This document shows positions 22,734-34,659 of a stretch of 64,000 nt of DNA, piece by piece (within the stretch, counting starts at the first letter, position 1; each line of letters starts with the position of its first letter). The DNA comes from Hysterangium stoloniferum. Lineage: Eukaryota; Basidiomycota; Agaricomycetes; Hysterangiales; Hysterangiaceae. Below the pieces are notes generated by a model. It was not told the origin of the DNA and searched no databases. It was given only the letters and a program-made list of their open reading frames with translations. Where the stretch lies: contig WHVD01000003.1 in assembly GCA_015178975.1 (NCBI GenBank), positions 372,001 through 436,000 of the forward strand, given 5' to 3'. The position numbers and the translations under genes are program-made.

Positions 22734-25700
22734 ATGAACAAGAGATCCAACCCTTTCTTCCCTCAACAGGCTGCCTATCCGCCACATCCGCCACTTCCCC
22801 CAGGTCCCCCACCTCAGCAACCACCGCAATATGATTATTCTGCTTATTGGGCTGCAACACAGGCAGCTCAACAGCCTCAGCCCGGCCACTCACATGCGAT
22901 ACCTCAGTGGACTCCTCCCGGTCAGCCTCCAGCCGGGCCTTCTGGCGTACCTGTACAGATTCCCCAAAATCAGTCATCGCTATATGCCAATTATGGATAT
23001 GGCGGTCGACAAAACTTGAATTGGCCGCGGCAGCCTATCCAGCCACAGCAACAACTGCAGCAGCAGCCACTACGACCACAATTTCCTATCCCTCAGCAGG
23101 CGCAGCCCCCACAGCCCTTCTACCCTCCCCAACAACATCATGCACCTGTGGTACCGCCTGGACGGCCGTTTCCAGGTGTGGCACCTGTTTTTCCGCAACC
23201 TCCTCAGCAGTACCGACCGCAGCAACCCATGTTTCAACAATTGCCGCAACCTCCGCCGCCTCAGCACTCCCCACCGCACCTTCCGCCAGCAAAACGCCCA
23301 AGGTTTGAAGGGCCAGCAAACACAGCTGGGTCGTCATCTGGTTCAGTCCCTAGTGGGCCCTCGCATGGAATGGGTAGGGGTGGGGCGATGTCAGGCAACT
23401 TTTCCGGCCCTGGTCGGGGAGGAGCGCCACCTACTGGTCCCGGCTCTCGGGGAGGCGCTCCACGTGGTCGGGGAAGTCCCATGGGTATCGGAGGGGGTCC
23501 CAGTATTGGAATGATGCGTGGCGGAGCCCTAAATAATACCGGAATGCGTAGTCGCGGCGGTCATGCAGTGGGCGGACGCGGCACTCATAGCGGAGGTCAG
23601 ATGGGAGGTCATCGGGGTGGGCGTGGAAATTGGCATAATCAAAGTAATCATAATCGACGTGGTGCATCTGGCCCTGGCCGAGGGCGCGGTGCTAATTTCG
23701 GGCACAATAACCATCCTCGGGACGCCATGCTCAAATTCAGCGCGTCTGGAAATGCAGCAGAAAAAGAACGCTCCGGTATAAAGGAAGAGATCAAGCAGAC
23801 ACTTACGGACTTCAGAATTGTAGGGCTGGAAATTGAGAGTCTGGAGTGGAAATGGGGGTCTTGTGGAGAGACGGAGTCCCAAACCCAAAGCGATGATACT
23901 GTAGTAGCCACAGAGCCTTCCAAATTGGATCAGGAAGCTGTGGACAATGATTCCAAACTTGCCCTCGCGGACAATGTGGAGGAGATCGAGTTTGGATCTG
24001 CTGTCAAGGATGTGGTCGCAGACGTCCCAGTGCCTCCCGAATCTTTATCACCAAAGGCAACCCTTTCGCCGAAGTCTGTCACTGAAGACTTGCCAGTATC
24101 CAAGAAGACAGTCTCTTTACCGAAGGTTCCACCACCGTCTTCCCCACCACGTATCCGTATATATTTCAACACTCCCGTTTCTCTTGAAGAGAATAGACCA
24201 AAACCTTCAATAAACGGCGCAGCTGGCGTGAGCAACAGGGCAAAACGGAAAATGACTGAAGACGAAGACGAAGAAGGACGCCGGAGAAGAACCAAGCTTA
24301 ATCCTGCTTCAGAGGCCGAAGATGCTGCTTTAGATACGCAGGCTAAAGCAAATGACGTTGTAAAGGACGGAGACAGCACAGCACCGAGTGTGGATGTCAG
24401 CGCCACTGCAAGTGTGAGCGGAAGGACGGAGGATGAAGGCGATTGGTTGATGGAGGCAATTGGCGGCGAGATGGATGCTATAGAAGAAAGTATACAAGAA
24501 GCCACGCATGAGTCCCCGCTTCGCGGTGAGATGGAAACTGCAGAAGAAGGCATACAAGAAGCCACGCATGAGTCTCCGCTTCGTCACGGAATGGACGATG
24601 CTGACGCGGAAGGTGAAGACGACCCTGATGCGGAATTTACAGACATGGCACACGAGAAAGACGATCTTGGATATCCGGACGACGAAGCAACAATGCCGAT
24701 GATAGATAATGCTGATGGCTTCGTCGATGACAGACAATTATTATCTGTTGCCGAAAGTGCAGACATGGATGTGCCGAATGGAGATGTTTTCATAGTCCCG
24801 TCTTCTGAAGATTTAATCCCATCGCAACCTATTGACGATACCGTACAAGAGGATGTAGCGCAAAGCAAACCGACGCTCACAACGGATCTTCACATGGATT
24901 TGGGAGCTGATCCTGAACCCCCGGCCTCGCCTGCATCTCAGGATACCAGCCAGCAATCATTGTCACACACTCTCCATTCCTCTGGGAGTTCGTTTAGTTC
25001 CACTATTGTTTCTTCTTGTTCTCAGACCATAGTTGCGACTTGCACCTCCCAAAAGCCGGATTTGACCATGCCTGAAAAGCCATCTTCAGAGCGTAAGGTA
25101 CCGTCTGCGAATCGTATCTCCATCTCATATGCGTCAGGTGCAAGAAGATTACTTGTTGATGCTCAAATAGTGGAAAGCTTGAAGATCTGGCGCGCGCAGG
25201 GCCGTATTGAAGTATTCCTATCTTTACAACGAGAAGGTGAGGTCAATTTCAAAGGGCTTATTGTGAGTTTCGTTGTTTTATGTATCATACTAGCCGTTGA
25301 CAATTTAACAGGCCGAAAGCTACTCCCAAGCTACTCATAGCTATATTCATTCTCAATTAAAGGAGGAAGACGAGCTGCTACCTCCTTGGTCTAAGATAGT
25401 GACACCATCCAAAACAACACTGACAATCTATTTGGACAAAGAGAAACCATTAACAGAACCTCGATGGGTGAAGACCGGCGATGTTGAAGAATGGCTCAGG
25501 AATACTTTTGGAATACTTTGGGTAAGTGGTGAAGACGGCTGGGAGAAGCGCATCGAAGTCGTCGATCCTGATCCAGTATGTTATTAAAATGTTAGACATG
25601 ATTATTTACTGGCTAATAACGCTCTCTTTCAGCCACCAACAATCCATACAGTCCTTGAGAATTGGACAAGCAGTTCCATGGTGGGTCTTGAGGCAGAACG

Positions 25701-26094
25701 TCAGAGGTTTGTGAAAACGCACATGTCGGAAAGTGACAATTTGCTTGAGATACTCCTTCGGCTCGTTCGAGGAGAACGCGCGACTCCTCTTCCGTTCTCC
25801 AACGTATCGTCGTCGTCAAATTTACACCTGACAGGCCCTCTCCTCACCGCTCTATCGCCTGGGTCTACACACGCATCGCAGCAAACGCATTTGACCCTTG
25901 CCATAGTGGCTATGGTTCGTATGGCAGAGAGCTTTGCAGAACGGGTGATCCCGAGCTCAGAGGATGCGAGACAAGAAGTAAACGAAAGAGTGGGTGAGAT
26001 CATACGGTGCCTACCGCAACACCTGCTACACAAAAGCCTGGATGGTATTTTCCGTGAATGGAAAGAGACGAAGAAGCGGGGCGGGCGGGTATAA
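22734..26094 (+). CDS. 1084-aa RGG/proline-rich protein of unknown function
   Basis: Three exons (22734-25262, 25312-25575, 25633-26094), both introns phase 0, give 1084 residues. Residues 1-190 are Pro/Gln-rich. Residues 200-335 are RGG/GRG-rich (RGGAPPTGPGSRGGAPRGRG), typical of RNA-binding, condensate-forming proteins. A short conserved-looking segment follows (KEEIKQTLTDFRIVGLEIES), then a long acidic disordered region with a 20-residue tandem duplication (24465-24584). The last ~270 residues look folded: RISISYASGARRLLVDAQIV, ESLKIWRAQGRIEVFLSLQR, EEWLRNTFGILWVSGEDGW, EVNERVGEIIRCLPQHLLHK. I cannot assign a family. The mixture suggests a nuclear RNA/transcription-linked scaffold, which is inference only. 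Confidence 0.85.
24465..24584 (+). repeat. In-frame 60-bp tandem duplication
   Basis: Two adjacent 60-bp copies (24465-24524 and 24525-24584) inside the RGG-protein gene encode similar 20-residue acidic units, each ending IQEATHESPLR. The 60-nt period keeps the reading frame. Confidence 0.85.
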
Positions 26095-26786
26095 TAACAT
26101 TTGTTCCGCATCGATGGGTATAATACTGTAATCGATCGATAATGCAAGAGATACAGAGTCTCTTCGGCGCTTCCTAGTGGGAATCCCACAAAATCTAGTG
26201 ACTTTTGCTATAAATTTGAGTTTCTCTCAGAATTTGTAAAATAGAGTAGATTATAAATTGACAAATATGAAAATTACGGGTTGATCATCATGTGCTCGGT
26301 GGGAGCTTCCCGGTGGTCTCGCATTAATTAATACTCGGCTAGAGTGTATGGAACAAAAGCTGATGCATTGTGAAAGTTCCCTTTAAATTGATAGTGTCAT
26401 GAATGGGTTTCTACACATGTTAATAAAAATATTATTTGTTGTGGCATAGGGGATATTACGTAGAACACGCGATGGAGGCGGAAGGCCATGGTGCCCGGCA
26501 CCAAGGCACCAAAAGCGGAGACCGAACACCCATTCCAGGGACAGACCTATAGGAGTAATAGGTTGTGTAGGATAAATACAGTAATCGATATGGAATAATA
26601 GGTCATGCATCCATAATATATCTATAGCAAAAGCCGAGACGTATCCCGTCCTGATGAATACCACAGTACACGTGTCTCATCGATCAGTTAGCCCACCCAT
26701 CATGGTGATCCGCCTGAACTTTTAGGTTAATCTAAAAGCGACACCACATACAACATCCCACAGTCAACTAACCATTAGCTATCGTT
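26095..26786. other. Intergenic region upstream of hexokinase, no gene seen
   Basis: No supported gene. A minus-strand frame of 93 codons around 26383-26664 has no recognisable motif, partner exon or typical composition. The last ~100 bp should hold the hexokinase promoter. Confidence 0.35.
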
Positions 26787-28686
26787 ATGGCTCCGCGAAC
26801 TCCAGCTGCTCAATCCGCCTTAGATAAGATCGGAGAACAGTTTGCACTGCCCGAGCAGACTCTGCGTGCGATCACTGAACAGTTCGTAGTCGACTTCAAC
26901 GTGGGACTGTCGCAGTACAATGAGGCAATGGCGATGATGTGCGCCTTCTTCACATACATCTTTGTGTGGTTACTAAATACGTCCATTTAGCCCCACGTTT
27001 GTGACTGGTCCGCCTCCAGACGGCTCAGAAAAAGGGTATGCGCGTCCCTTGCATGTGTGAGCCACAGCAGTAACCCCCGTGCGTCACTAGTGTATTTCTT
27101 GCGTTGGATCTAGGAGGCACAAACCTGTAGGATCATGGTCATTTTAGAGCATACATATATACTGATTATTAATATCCAGTCGTATATGCGAGGTTCAACT
27201 GCATGGTGACAAGACATTTACTTTGCGTCAGGAGAAGTATAAGCTATCGGACTCCTTAAAGACAGGAGATGCCACAGCCTTGTTCGGTGTGTTTTCTCAT
27301 AATGACAACTCCCGAAACTAGTATTTAGGATCTGGCAGATTATTTGGCAGACTGCGTTGATGCATTTCTCACCGACAACAGCGAACAGTCACCGGGCGAA
27401 GACAATCTCAGTTTAGGTCTCACATTCAGCTTTCCCGTGGAACAAACCGCACTGGATAAAGGCAAAATTCTAACGTGGACTAAAGGATTTGCTGTAAGGA
27501 ACGCCATAGGGTGTGATGTTGTTCAGCTTCTCCAGGATGCCTTCGACAGAAAATCGTTACGCGTTAGATGCGTCGCGTTGGTAAACGATGTGAGTTGTAA
27601 ATATCCTAATATATTGATCCTCTGTTTAGTTCACAATGCGCAGACTGTGGGTGCTCTGCTATCACGATCATACACCTCGGGAGGGTGTCTGCTCGGTGCT
27701 ATGTATGGGCCTTTACCTTCTCTGGTGACATCCATTTCTTATCGCCGCATCCGTCCAGTTTCGGAACAGGTACCAATGGCGCCTATGTGGAAAATGTAGC
27801 CAAGATAACCAAGCTTGGAAATTCGGCGGCGGCGGCCGCAGGCGGCAGGATGGTCGTGAACACCGAATGGGGCGGTTTTGACAATGCGGTAATTTCCTAC
27901 CCTCTCTTGTAGTTTCAAGAGGCACCCAGCACTGCTAACTTTCATCCTGATATAGCGACGCATTCTCCCTTTGACCAGTTTTGATAACAAACTCGACAGG
28001 GAATCCATTAACCCTCGTTATCAAGCATTCGAGAAACTCATTTCGGGAATGTACCTTGGGGAGATTACACGCAACGTTCTATTATCATTGATAGATGCAA
28101 CACCTCCCTTATTATTCAACGGATTCTCGACGCCTCAATTGAATTCTCACTATGGCTTTGATACGGAAATAATGACCCATGTTGCACACGCGAAGACTCC
28201 TGCAGGTATCAGGAAGATCCTCACAGAGAGCTTTGGCTTGGACCCCAATGTCATCTCAGACGCGGACACAGATATCGTCAGTTGGGCGTGTAGGATTGTC
28301 GCCACACGTGCTGCAAAGCTCAGTGGTACCGCTGTCGCAGCAGTGCTCGTCCAAACAGAGCTTGCTCAGATCGGCGGCGGCTTCTCAAACGGATCGGAAG
28401 AAATCAAAATTGGAGTTGACGGCAGGTAACGAGTTTTAGGCAGCAGCACGATTGTTCGCTTGTTCATCGTGTTTCCAGTTTGATACAACATTACCCTCAT
28501 TTTGAAGAAGATGTCCGCGAATCCCTCCGTGCCGTTGTTGGAAAAGACGTTGAAAATAGGGTGGCCATTGGGTTGGCCAAGGATGGAAGTGGCGTTGGAG
28601 GTATGTATATCCATTCCATTCATCTCCTCATTTTAACGGTGGCTGTGCTGTCAGCTGCCCTTTGCGCCTTGCAAGCCACGAGATAG
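26787..28686 (+). CDS. Hexokinase
   Basis: A gene of about nine exons. The spliced reading gives the complete fold: N-terminal TLRAITEQFVVDFNVGLSQY; phosphate-1 loop FLALDLGGTNLR-type sequence (read here as VFLALDLGGTNLRICEV); sugar-binding LGLTFSFPVEQTALDKGKIL and TWTKGF; catalytic Asp in LVNDTVGALLSRSY; adenosine-site GAIFGTGTNGAYVE; NTEWGGFDN; KLISGMYLGEITRN; and the C-terminal DGSGVGAALCALQATR. An alanine run (SAAAAAGG) interrupts the loop before RMVVNTEWGG. It phosphorylates hexoses with ATP at the start of glycolysis. Two introns precede the phosphate loop, the second splitting GG of SEKG and VFLAL. The gene is complete and all key residues are present. Confidence 0.92.
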
Positions 28687-28808
28687 ACTTTAAACACACA
28701 CAAACGTGAATTTGTTATCTAACACAATATGTATTGTACTTATAGGCATGATGTTGGTAAATAAAATATCTTTGTAGATGCCGCCTTAGATGCGGCCAGT
28801 TTATATAC

Positions 28809-29680
28809 ATGCAAGTAATTTCTAAGCATTTTCTTTCCATAACATATCGTCCATCCGACTCGACTCTCGAAAATCTTCTCAACGGTATATCCCTATTTCG
28901 AAAAGACGGGGTGTTGTTGACAGCGACGACGCCAGTGATAGACACCATCCAACTATTGGCGTCCAAGGGTCATAGTTTTAAGTTTTCTGTTCATGGGTGA
29001 ATTTCGCTCAGTGTGCCCAGCGTTGAATACTCTTGCCAACCATTCATACATATTGGTAGCAGCTCCAAACATTCCGATTACTAGGTTCATTTGTTGATAG
29101 CAGTCCGTCTGACAGTCCTCGTGATGGAAAGAACGTTTTTCGTGCTTTCCATGCATTACAAGAGGGATATGGCGTATCGCCAGCTTTTGCAGATTTCTTG
29201 GTGCTGGGAGGGTATGTGCTGCTCAGGCGAAGTGTCCTCGAGTCTCTAGACCTACATGACATTGGCCGGCATAAATAGCATTGAACACAATGCTGGTGTC
29301 ATGCATGACGATAATGATACTGATAGCAAATAGGCACTTACAAGAGTCAACCCTGTCCTTCTCCGTAACCGGGCAGTACTGGTACTCTTTTGACGGCGTT
29401 GGCGAATCAGTTGGTCATCACCACCAAGGATAACGCTGCCACACGCAATGCACGTGAGGTGGTCAGTAGGCCTCTCGATAAGGCACATGCAGAAATTGCA
29501 CACGGTGGATTCGCGATGGGTCTAAACATATTTAGAGACGGACCGGAGAAGACCTTGAACGCAGAGGGCCTGCGCATCTGGTTAGACGAAAAGCGATTTC
29601 CTCCGCGCTGGGAGCTTAACGTGTTGCTGCCGGGCCGCAGTGGTGTCGAGGTTGCTGCTCTTGAGAACCAGTACCGTTAA
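28809..29680 (+). pseudogene. Decayed chloroperoxidase-family (heme-thiolate peroxidase) gene
   Basis: Pieces of a family-2 (chloroperoxidase/unspecific peroxygenase-like) protein lie in order but in different frames. A possible N-terminus at 28809 is followed by the heme-ligand segment RSVCPALNTLANHSY (Cys codon 29013-29015), then PRDGKNVFRAFHALQEGYGV and FLVLGGYVLLRRSVL, then SLDLHDIGRH/NSIEHNAGVMHDD, and finally LDKAHAEIAHGGFAMGLNIF with GLRIWLDEKRFPPRWE. Breaks include a frame change just before the Cys segment, an extra A in the run at 29273-29275, a TAG at 29331-29333 where the family usually has Tyr, and another frame change near 29380. The usual acid-base Asp of the EHD motif is Asn here. 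Introns could explain one break but not all. Confidence 0.75.
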
Positions 29681-29685
29681 CGATT

Positions 29686-29973
29686 TTGGAGAGGACCTGG
29701 TCTTGGTGCATATAGATTGAAACGGGTCAGAGTGTTCAATTAGAAAATGCAGTGGTGTGGTAGGGTGGCAGATCCCTGAACGGCTATCTGAGCTATGCAA
29801 GCTGGGGAGGACCGGTCTTGGCATATAGATTTAAACAGTCAGAGTGTTCAATTAGAAACGCATTTGTGATCTAATTGAACCTTTCAATCTACGCGCGCCA
29901 AAACCGGGTCCTCTCCAGCTTGGATAGCTCAGATAGCCATTCAGAGATCTGCCACCCTACCACACCACTGCAT
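29686..29973. repeat. Foldback element: ~105-bp inverted repeat plus a direct repeat
   Basis: The left arm (about 29747-29855, starting atgcagtggtgtggtagggt) is repeated in reverse complement at 29871-29973, leaving a ~15-base loop. The arms share long exact blocks, for instance gtggtgtggtagggtggcag, with scattered mismatches. In addition, the block gaggacc-ggtcttgg-catatagatt, agagtgttcaattagaaa occurs twice in direct orientation, near 29690-29745 and 29806-29858. The whole could form a long hairpin and resembles a MITE or foldback transposon remnant. It sits directly after the decayed peroxidase gene. Confidence 0.85.
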
Positions 29974-29992
29974 GTCCCTTGAAAGGATGGCC

Positions 29993-30271
29993 ACATTCCT
30001 CTCACTAGCTGAGGAGTTGGAGCTCTCCCAGCTATGCAAGTCTCATGCCAGCCATAAAGAACATCTCTGGAGTACCATCGCTGACAGCAGAAAGATACGG
30101 GAACTTATAAAGGGGAGGAACCCTATGGGTGGATTTGGAAAAGTTATTGACACATCAAGGCAAGGAGGTGCGAGGCATCTTGGGAAAACGATGGAAGAAT
30201 TAGTCTGGAAGCCTGACAGATTGACAAGTCGAAGGCACAACGGCGCCATGGATCGAAAATTAGCTGTATGA
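29993..30271 (+). CDS. Possible small protein, unrecognised
   Basis: An open frame from an ATG at 29972 (or from the internal Met near 29987) to 30271 encodes up to 99 residues: a helical N-terminus (MATFLSLAEELELSQLCKSH), then KIRELIKGRNPMGGFGKVID and GKTMEELVWKPDRL. It begins at the end of the foldback element. I recognise no domain. The composition is more protein-like than most chance frames here, but it could equally be a fragment of a decayed gene. No intron or start evidence settles it. Confidence 0.25.
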   Translation, partial: TFLSLAEELELSQLCKSHASHKEHLWSTIADSRKIRELIKGRNPMGGFGKVIDTSRQGGARHLGKTMEELVWKPDRLTSRRHNGAMDRKLAV

Positions 30272-30462
30272 AATAGGCCATCTAATAGTCCTATGACACC
30301 TTGAAGTTAATTAACGCTCAACTCAACCGACAGAACAAAAAGCGCGCATCGTCACGCGTTTTGTTCCACGTGACATCCTCATCACGCGCCGCCGTTCCCA
30401 AGCGAACATGAAAATTCAATAGAAATAAGCTTAATGGAACATTACTTGCTACCCCACCTTTG

Positions 30463-33400
30463 ATGATGTTTAGTCCACTGGTGAAATGGCTGTTAGTAGC
30501 TCTATTCGTAGTCCGAACCAACGCCAACTCACGCCATGTTCCGTTCACTACTCGTCAACAAGTAAATGCCAGCTCTATCGACTCTTGTCCAGGTTATGCG
30601 GCTATTAATATCAGAACCACGCGCTCTTCTCTGACCGCTGATCTTTCACTTGCTGGCACACCCTGCAACGTGTTTGGACAGGATGTTGAGACCTTGGCAC
30701 TTTCTGTAGTTTATGAAGACAGTAGGCAGCATGCCTCTTTAATGTGTGTTTGATTGCTCACAACGCCGAAAAATCTAGTATCGAGGATTCATGTTAAAAT
30801 CACGGACAAGAACAATGTCCGCTATGAAGTCCCCGAGGCTGTTCTGCCCCGACCGTCCAGCAAGAATGTCTCGAGGACGTCAGCAGATATAAATTTTGAC
30901 TTCATCGCGTCCCCATTCTCTTTTTCCATCACGAGAATGTCAAATGGCGACGTCCTCTTTGATACCAAGGGGTTTCCACTCATTTTTGAACCCCAGTATC
31001 TCCGCGTCAAGACGGCTTTGCCGAAGAATGCAAATCTATACGGATTGGGCGAGCATACAGATCCGTTTAGGTTGCCCTTGGAAAATTACACACGCACGCT
31101 ATGGTCTAGGGATGCGTTTGGAGTTCCTTCTGGTACTAATCTTTATGGGAACCATCCGATTTATTTCGAGCATCGCGCAACCGGTACTCACGGTGTATTC
31201 TTACTCAATTCCAACGGCATGGATATTAAAATAAATAATACTGAATCATCGGCCGAGACCACTCTCGAATACAATGTGATCGGTGAGTCATAATCTCCAG
31301 TCCTGTCAGCCTTCCTACCTTATTTTACCTCTGCTTTTTTTGTCAGGCGGCGTGCTGGATTTTTATTTTCTATCAGGCAGTACATCATCACCCATAGAAG
31401 TTGCCAAACAATATTCAGCCATTGTTGGCACCCCAGCGGAAGTGCCTTACTGGTCACTTGGATTTCATCAATGTCGTTTCAACTACACTGGCAAGTGGCA
31501 ATCTAGTATTTCCCCTTGATCCTAAATGTCTCCTCAGATTATGTGGCTGTTTCCCAAGTTATAACAAACTATTCAGCTGCAATGATCCCTTTGGAAACCA
31601 TGTGGACCGATATCGGTGAGGGAACTGAGTTCTATTACAAGGGCGATTCTCACATTGCTTTGTAAGATTACATGGATCGACGTCGAACATTCACCAACGA
31701 CCCCGACTACTTCCCTACTCCCAAGCTGCGCGAGATCGTTGATTATCTGCACAGCCATCAGCAACGTTACAGTATGCTTCGCTATCGCTATTCTGTCATT
31801 CAAGTTGATCCTTTTTGCTCCCTTGTTCGCAGTTATGATGGTCGACCCAGCTGTGGCATTTATACAAGATCAAGGATACCCAACATTCGATCGCGGTATT
31901 GCAGCTGACATATATCTTAAGAATCCGAATGGAACTATTTACAAAGGTCTTGTGTGGCCAGGCGTGACCGCGTTTCCAGGTATTTTTGGTGATCTATTTA
32001 TTTTTCTGAAATGAAGTCCTGGCCCGTGCAGATTGGTATAATCCCAGCACGGAAGGATTTTGGACGGGCGAGTTTCAGCGATTCTTTGATCCAAAAACCG
32101 GATTTGACATCGATGGTGTCTGGCTCGATATGAACGAACCCAGTAGTGTGGGTTATACATATCTGACGTCCTCGACTTAATAAACTGTTCATTGGAATAG
32201 TTCTGCTCTTTTCCATGCGACGACCCTGAAGGACAGGCTAGAGCACAGGCATTACCACCTCCTAGACTGACTCAGCCTCCACCGCCGAATACCCGATTTT
32301 TCAGGACTCATCCCAATTAGTCAAAAGGCAGCAAACCGATGCAGGGGTTGAATGGCTTCATCCGCAGTATACGATTCAAAACGCAGCGGGCACGCTAAGC
32401 GACAAAACAGCCTATACCAACGTATTACACTCAGACGGGAATCTTATGTATAACACTCATAATTTGTTCGGCACCATGATGTCAGCACATACTAGAACGG
32501 CAATGGAGTCCCGGCGTCCAGGCTTGAGACCATTCCTGATTGTGCGCTCGACATTTGCAGGTGTCGGTACCAAGGCCGGCAAATGGCTTGGAGATAATAT
32601 GTCGCTTTTTCAGCATTACAGGTGATTTCTTTCTTGGAGATATTGATAAACATCTTATTCTTTTAGGTTTTCCATTGCAGGTCAGCTTGGTATGGCTTCG
32701 ATATACCAAGTCCCAATGGTTGGTTCAGATGTTTGTGGTTATGGTGAGAAGAACTAGTCCCCCTTTACCTAAACGGATTGCACGACTGCTTTATTTTCTT
32801 CATACAGCGGGAGATACTACAGAATTATTATGTGCTCGGTGGATGATGCTAGGCGCCTTCAGTCCATTCTATCGCAATCACAATAGTGATACATCTATCC
32901 CCCAAGAGGCCTATCGGTTCCCCCTTGTTGCGCAAGCCTCCCGAAATGTTATATCGATGCGGTGAGTAATTCTTTGACTACCTTCTCAAGTAATGTACCT
33001 ATCTTGTTCCTAGGTATCGTCTGTTGGACTACCTTTACACTGCTTTCCATCAAGCAAGCGTGGATGGCACGCCCGTATTAAATCCTCTCTGGTTCCTCTA
33101 CCCTTCAGACCCTCATACATGGTCGATTGACCTCCAATTTTTCTTTGGCAACGCGATCCTCGTCTCTCCCGTCACGGAGGATAACTCTACCTCGGTTGAC
33201 ATCTATCTTCCGAAGGATACATATTATGACTTTGTCAGCCTCGCCCCTGTTCAAGGACAAGGTCGCAATATTTCCCTGACCAATGTGAACTTTACGACAA
33301 TTCCTGTACACATCCGTTCAGGCGTGGTGCTTCCGCTTCGTGTGGAAAGTGCAATGACCACCACGCAGCTCCGTGACAACGATTACGAGCTCATCATTGC

Positions 33401-33710
33401 ACCAAATTCTGGAGGAACCGCTTCTGGCTCACTATATATTGATGATGGTGTCTCTCTGGTGCAAACGGCAGTCACACAGGCTGAATTCACTTTTGCACGC
33501 TCGACGCTCACTGTATCTGGACATTTTGGATTTAGGACGTCCAATAAGTTTGCCCGTGCCAGGTTCTTGAACATGCCAAAGCCACGCGGGGCAGTTTTGA
33601 ATGGTCGGTCTATTTCTGGGGAGGATATATCATACGATCCGGGGAACAAGGTGCTGACCGTCGATTTGGGTCTTCCGGTATCGGGCGGGTTCGAGCTTAA
33701 GTTGAAATAG
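30463..33710 (+). CDS. Secreted GH31 alpha-glucosidase, with apparent 1-nt frameshift
   Basis: About eleven exons. A signal peptide ([16 protein letters not shown]) starts the protein. The family-31 glycoside hydrolase core follows: [71 protein letters not shown]; and the nucleophile motif [11 protein letters not shown], then [12 protein letters not shown], the acid/base region GDN, and [13 protein letters not shown]. It ends with beta-domain sequence ([16 protein letters not shown]). It should release glucose from maltose, starch or similar outside the cell. One intron (31491-31537) uses GC-AG borders. After [20 protein letters not shown] the frame shifts: at 32292-32294 a CCC appears where CCCC would keep the expected NTPIFQDSS-like reading. 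The rest of the gene is intact, so either a very recent mutation or an assembly error. Confidence 0.85.
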
Positions 33711-34659
33711 TGAAATTTCACAGGTGAAATGGGGAAATTCAATTTTTATAGTCGTTAGTCGAGTTCCGGTTTGCGATGTGTATAAATAGTTTGGAAATGA
33801 TGTGTGCGTGTATGTGTATGATGGGTTTAAGAGCATGTCAATGCTGCTCAGTCTCTTGAAAAAAACCTGGTTACGTTGCTGCATCTAGGTCTGCTCTTCC
33901 GCTAGGATTAAATGCGCTCTGGCATGTGATCGTACCAGCATTTATGGTGTTTTCAGCGGGAAAGATTAGTTAGGCGACGTCACAGCAATCACCCCGAATT
34001 TGGTAAGAATGGTGGTGCAAGGCCTGATGACAGGAAGGAAGTCCACACGGAGCGCAATGCCTAGAGGGAGGGAGAACGTTCCTGATACAGCGAAGGCTTT
34101 ATTATTATTATTTATTTGAAAAATACATCCATTTATAAGAGCAAAGTCGGGCAAGTACATCTGGACAGTCATCTGGGAACGTCAAGGTAGTAACTTTGTT
34201 GCAACAAGCTAGTCGCCCAATCCCATATATAGTTGTTTTGACTAAAAGAATAGCGTGTAATACGCTTGTGGGCAATTGCTAATGCGAGGAATCTCAATCG
34301 AGCTCTTATGGTAAGATTAATAATAAAGATGAGTATGCGACGCGATCCCCTGGACCGGCGATCTCTCCTTCTCAAGCTCCCCGGGTAGCGGCCATTTCAG
34401 CGGCATGAGCGGACATGTCCAAATCATCAAAAAACTCATAATGATGCTACTAACGTTCAACAGAAGCATCGTAATTGCTGGATGGTCGTGATCAACATCG
34501 ATGATCAATACGTATGATGTGACAAAGCGATTGACGATGCTTCTTTCCCGATGCAGTCATATGCTGTTACCCAGAGTCTCCCACGGCCGTACAGGATTAG
34601 TTATGAACTATTGACAGTTCATGTCATACCTATATACGCTGCAAAGTTGATTCTAAACG
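33711..34659. other. Intergenic region, no gene recognised
   Basis: AT-rich sequence downstream of the alpha-glucosidase. Several minus-strand frames of 60-70 codons (33966-34172, 34317-34508) are hydrophobic but motif-free. There is an attattatt simple run near 34102. I annotate no gene. Confidence 0.35.

Noticed and set aside
26383..26664. A 93-codon minus-strand frame upstream of hexokinase
   Set aside because: No motif, no intron partner and no good start context.
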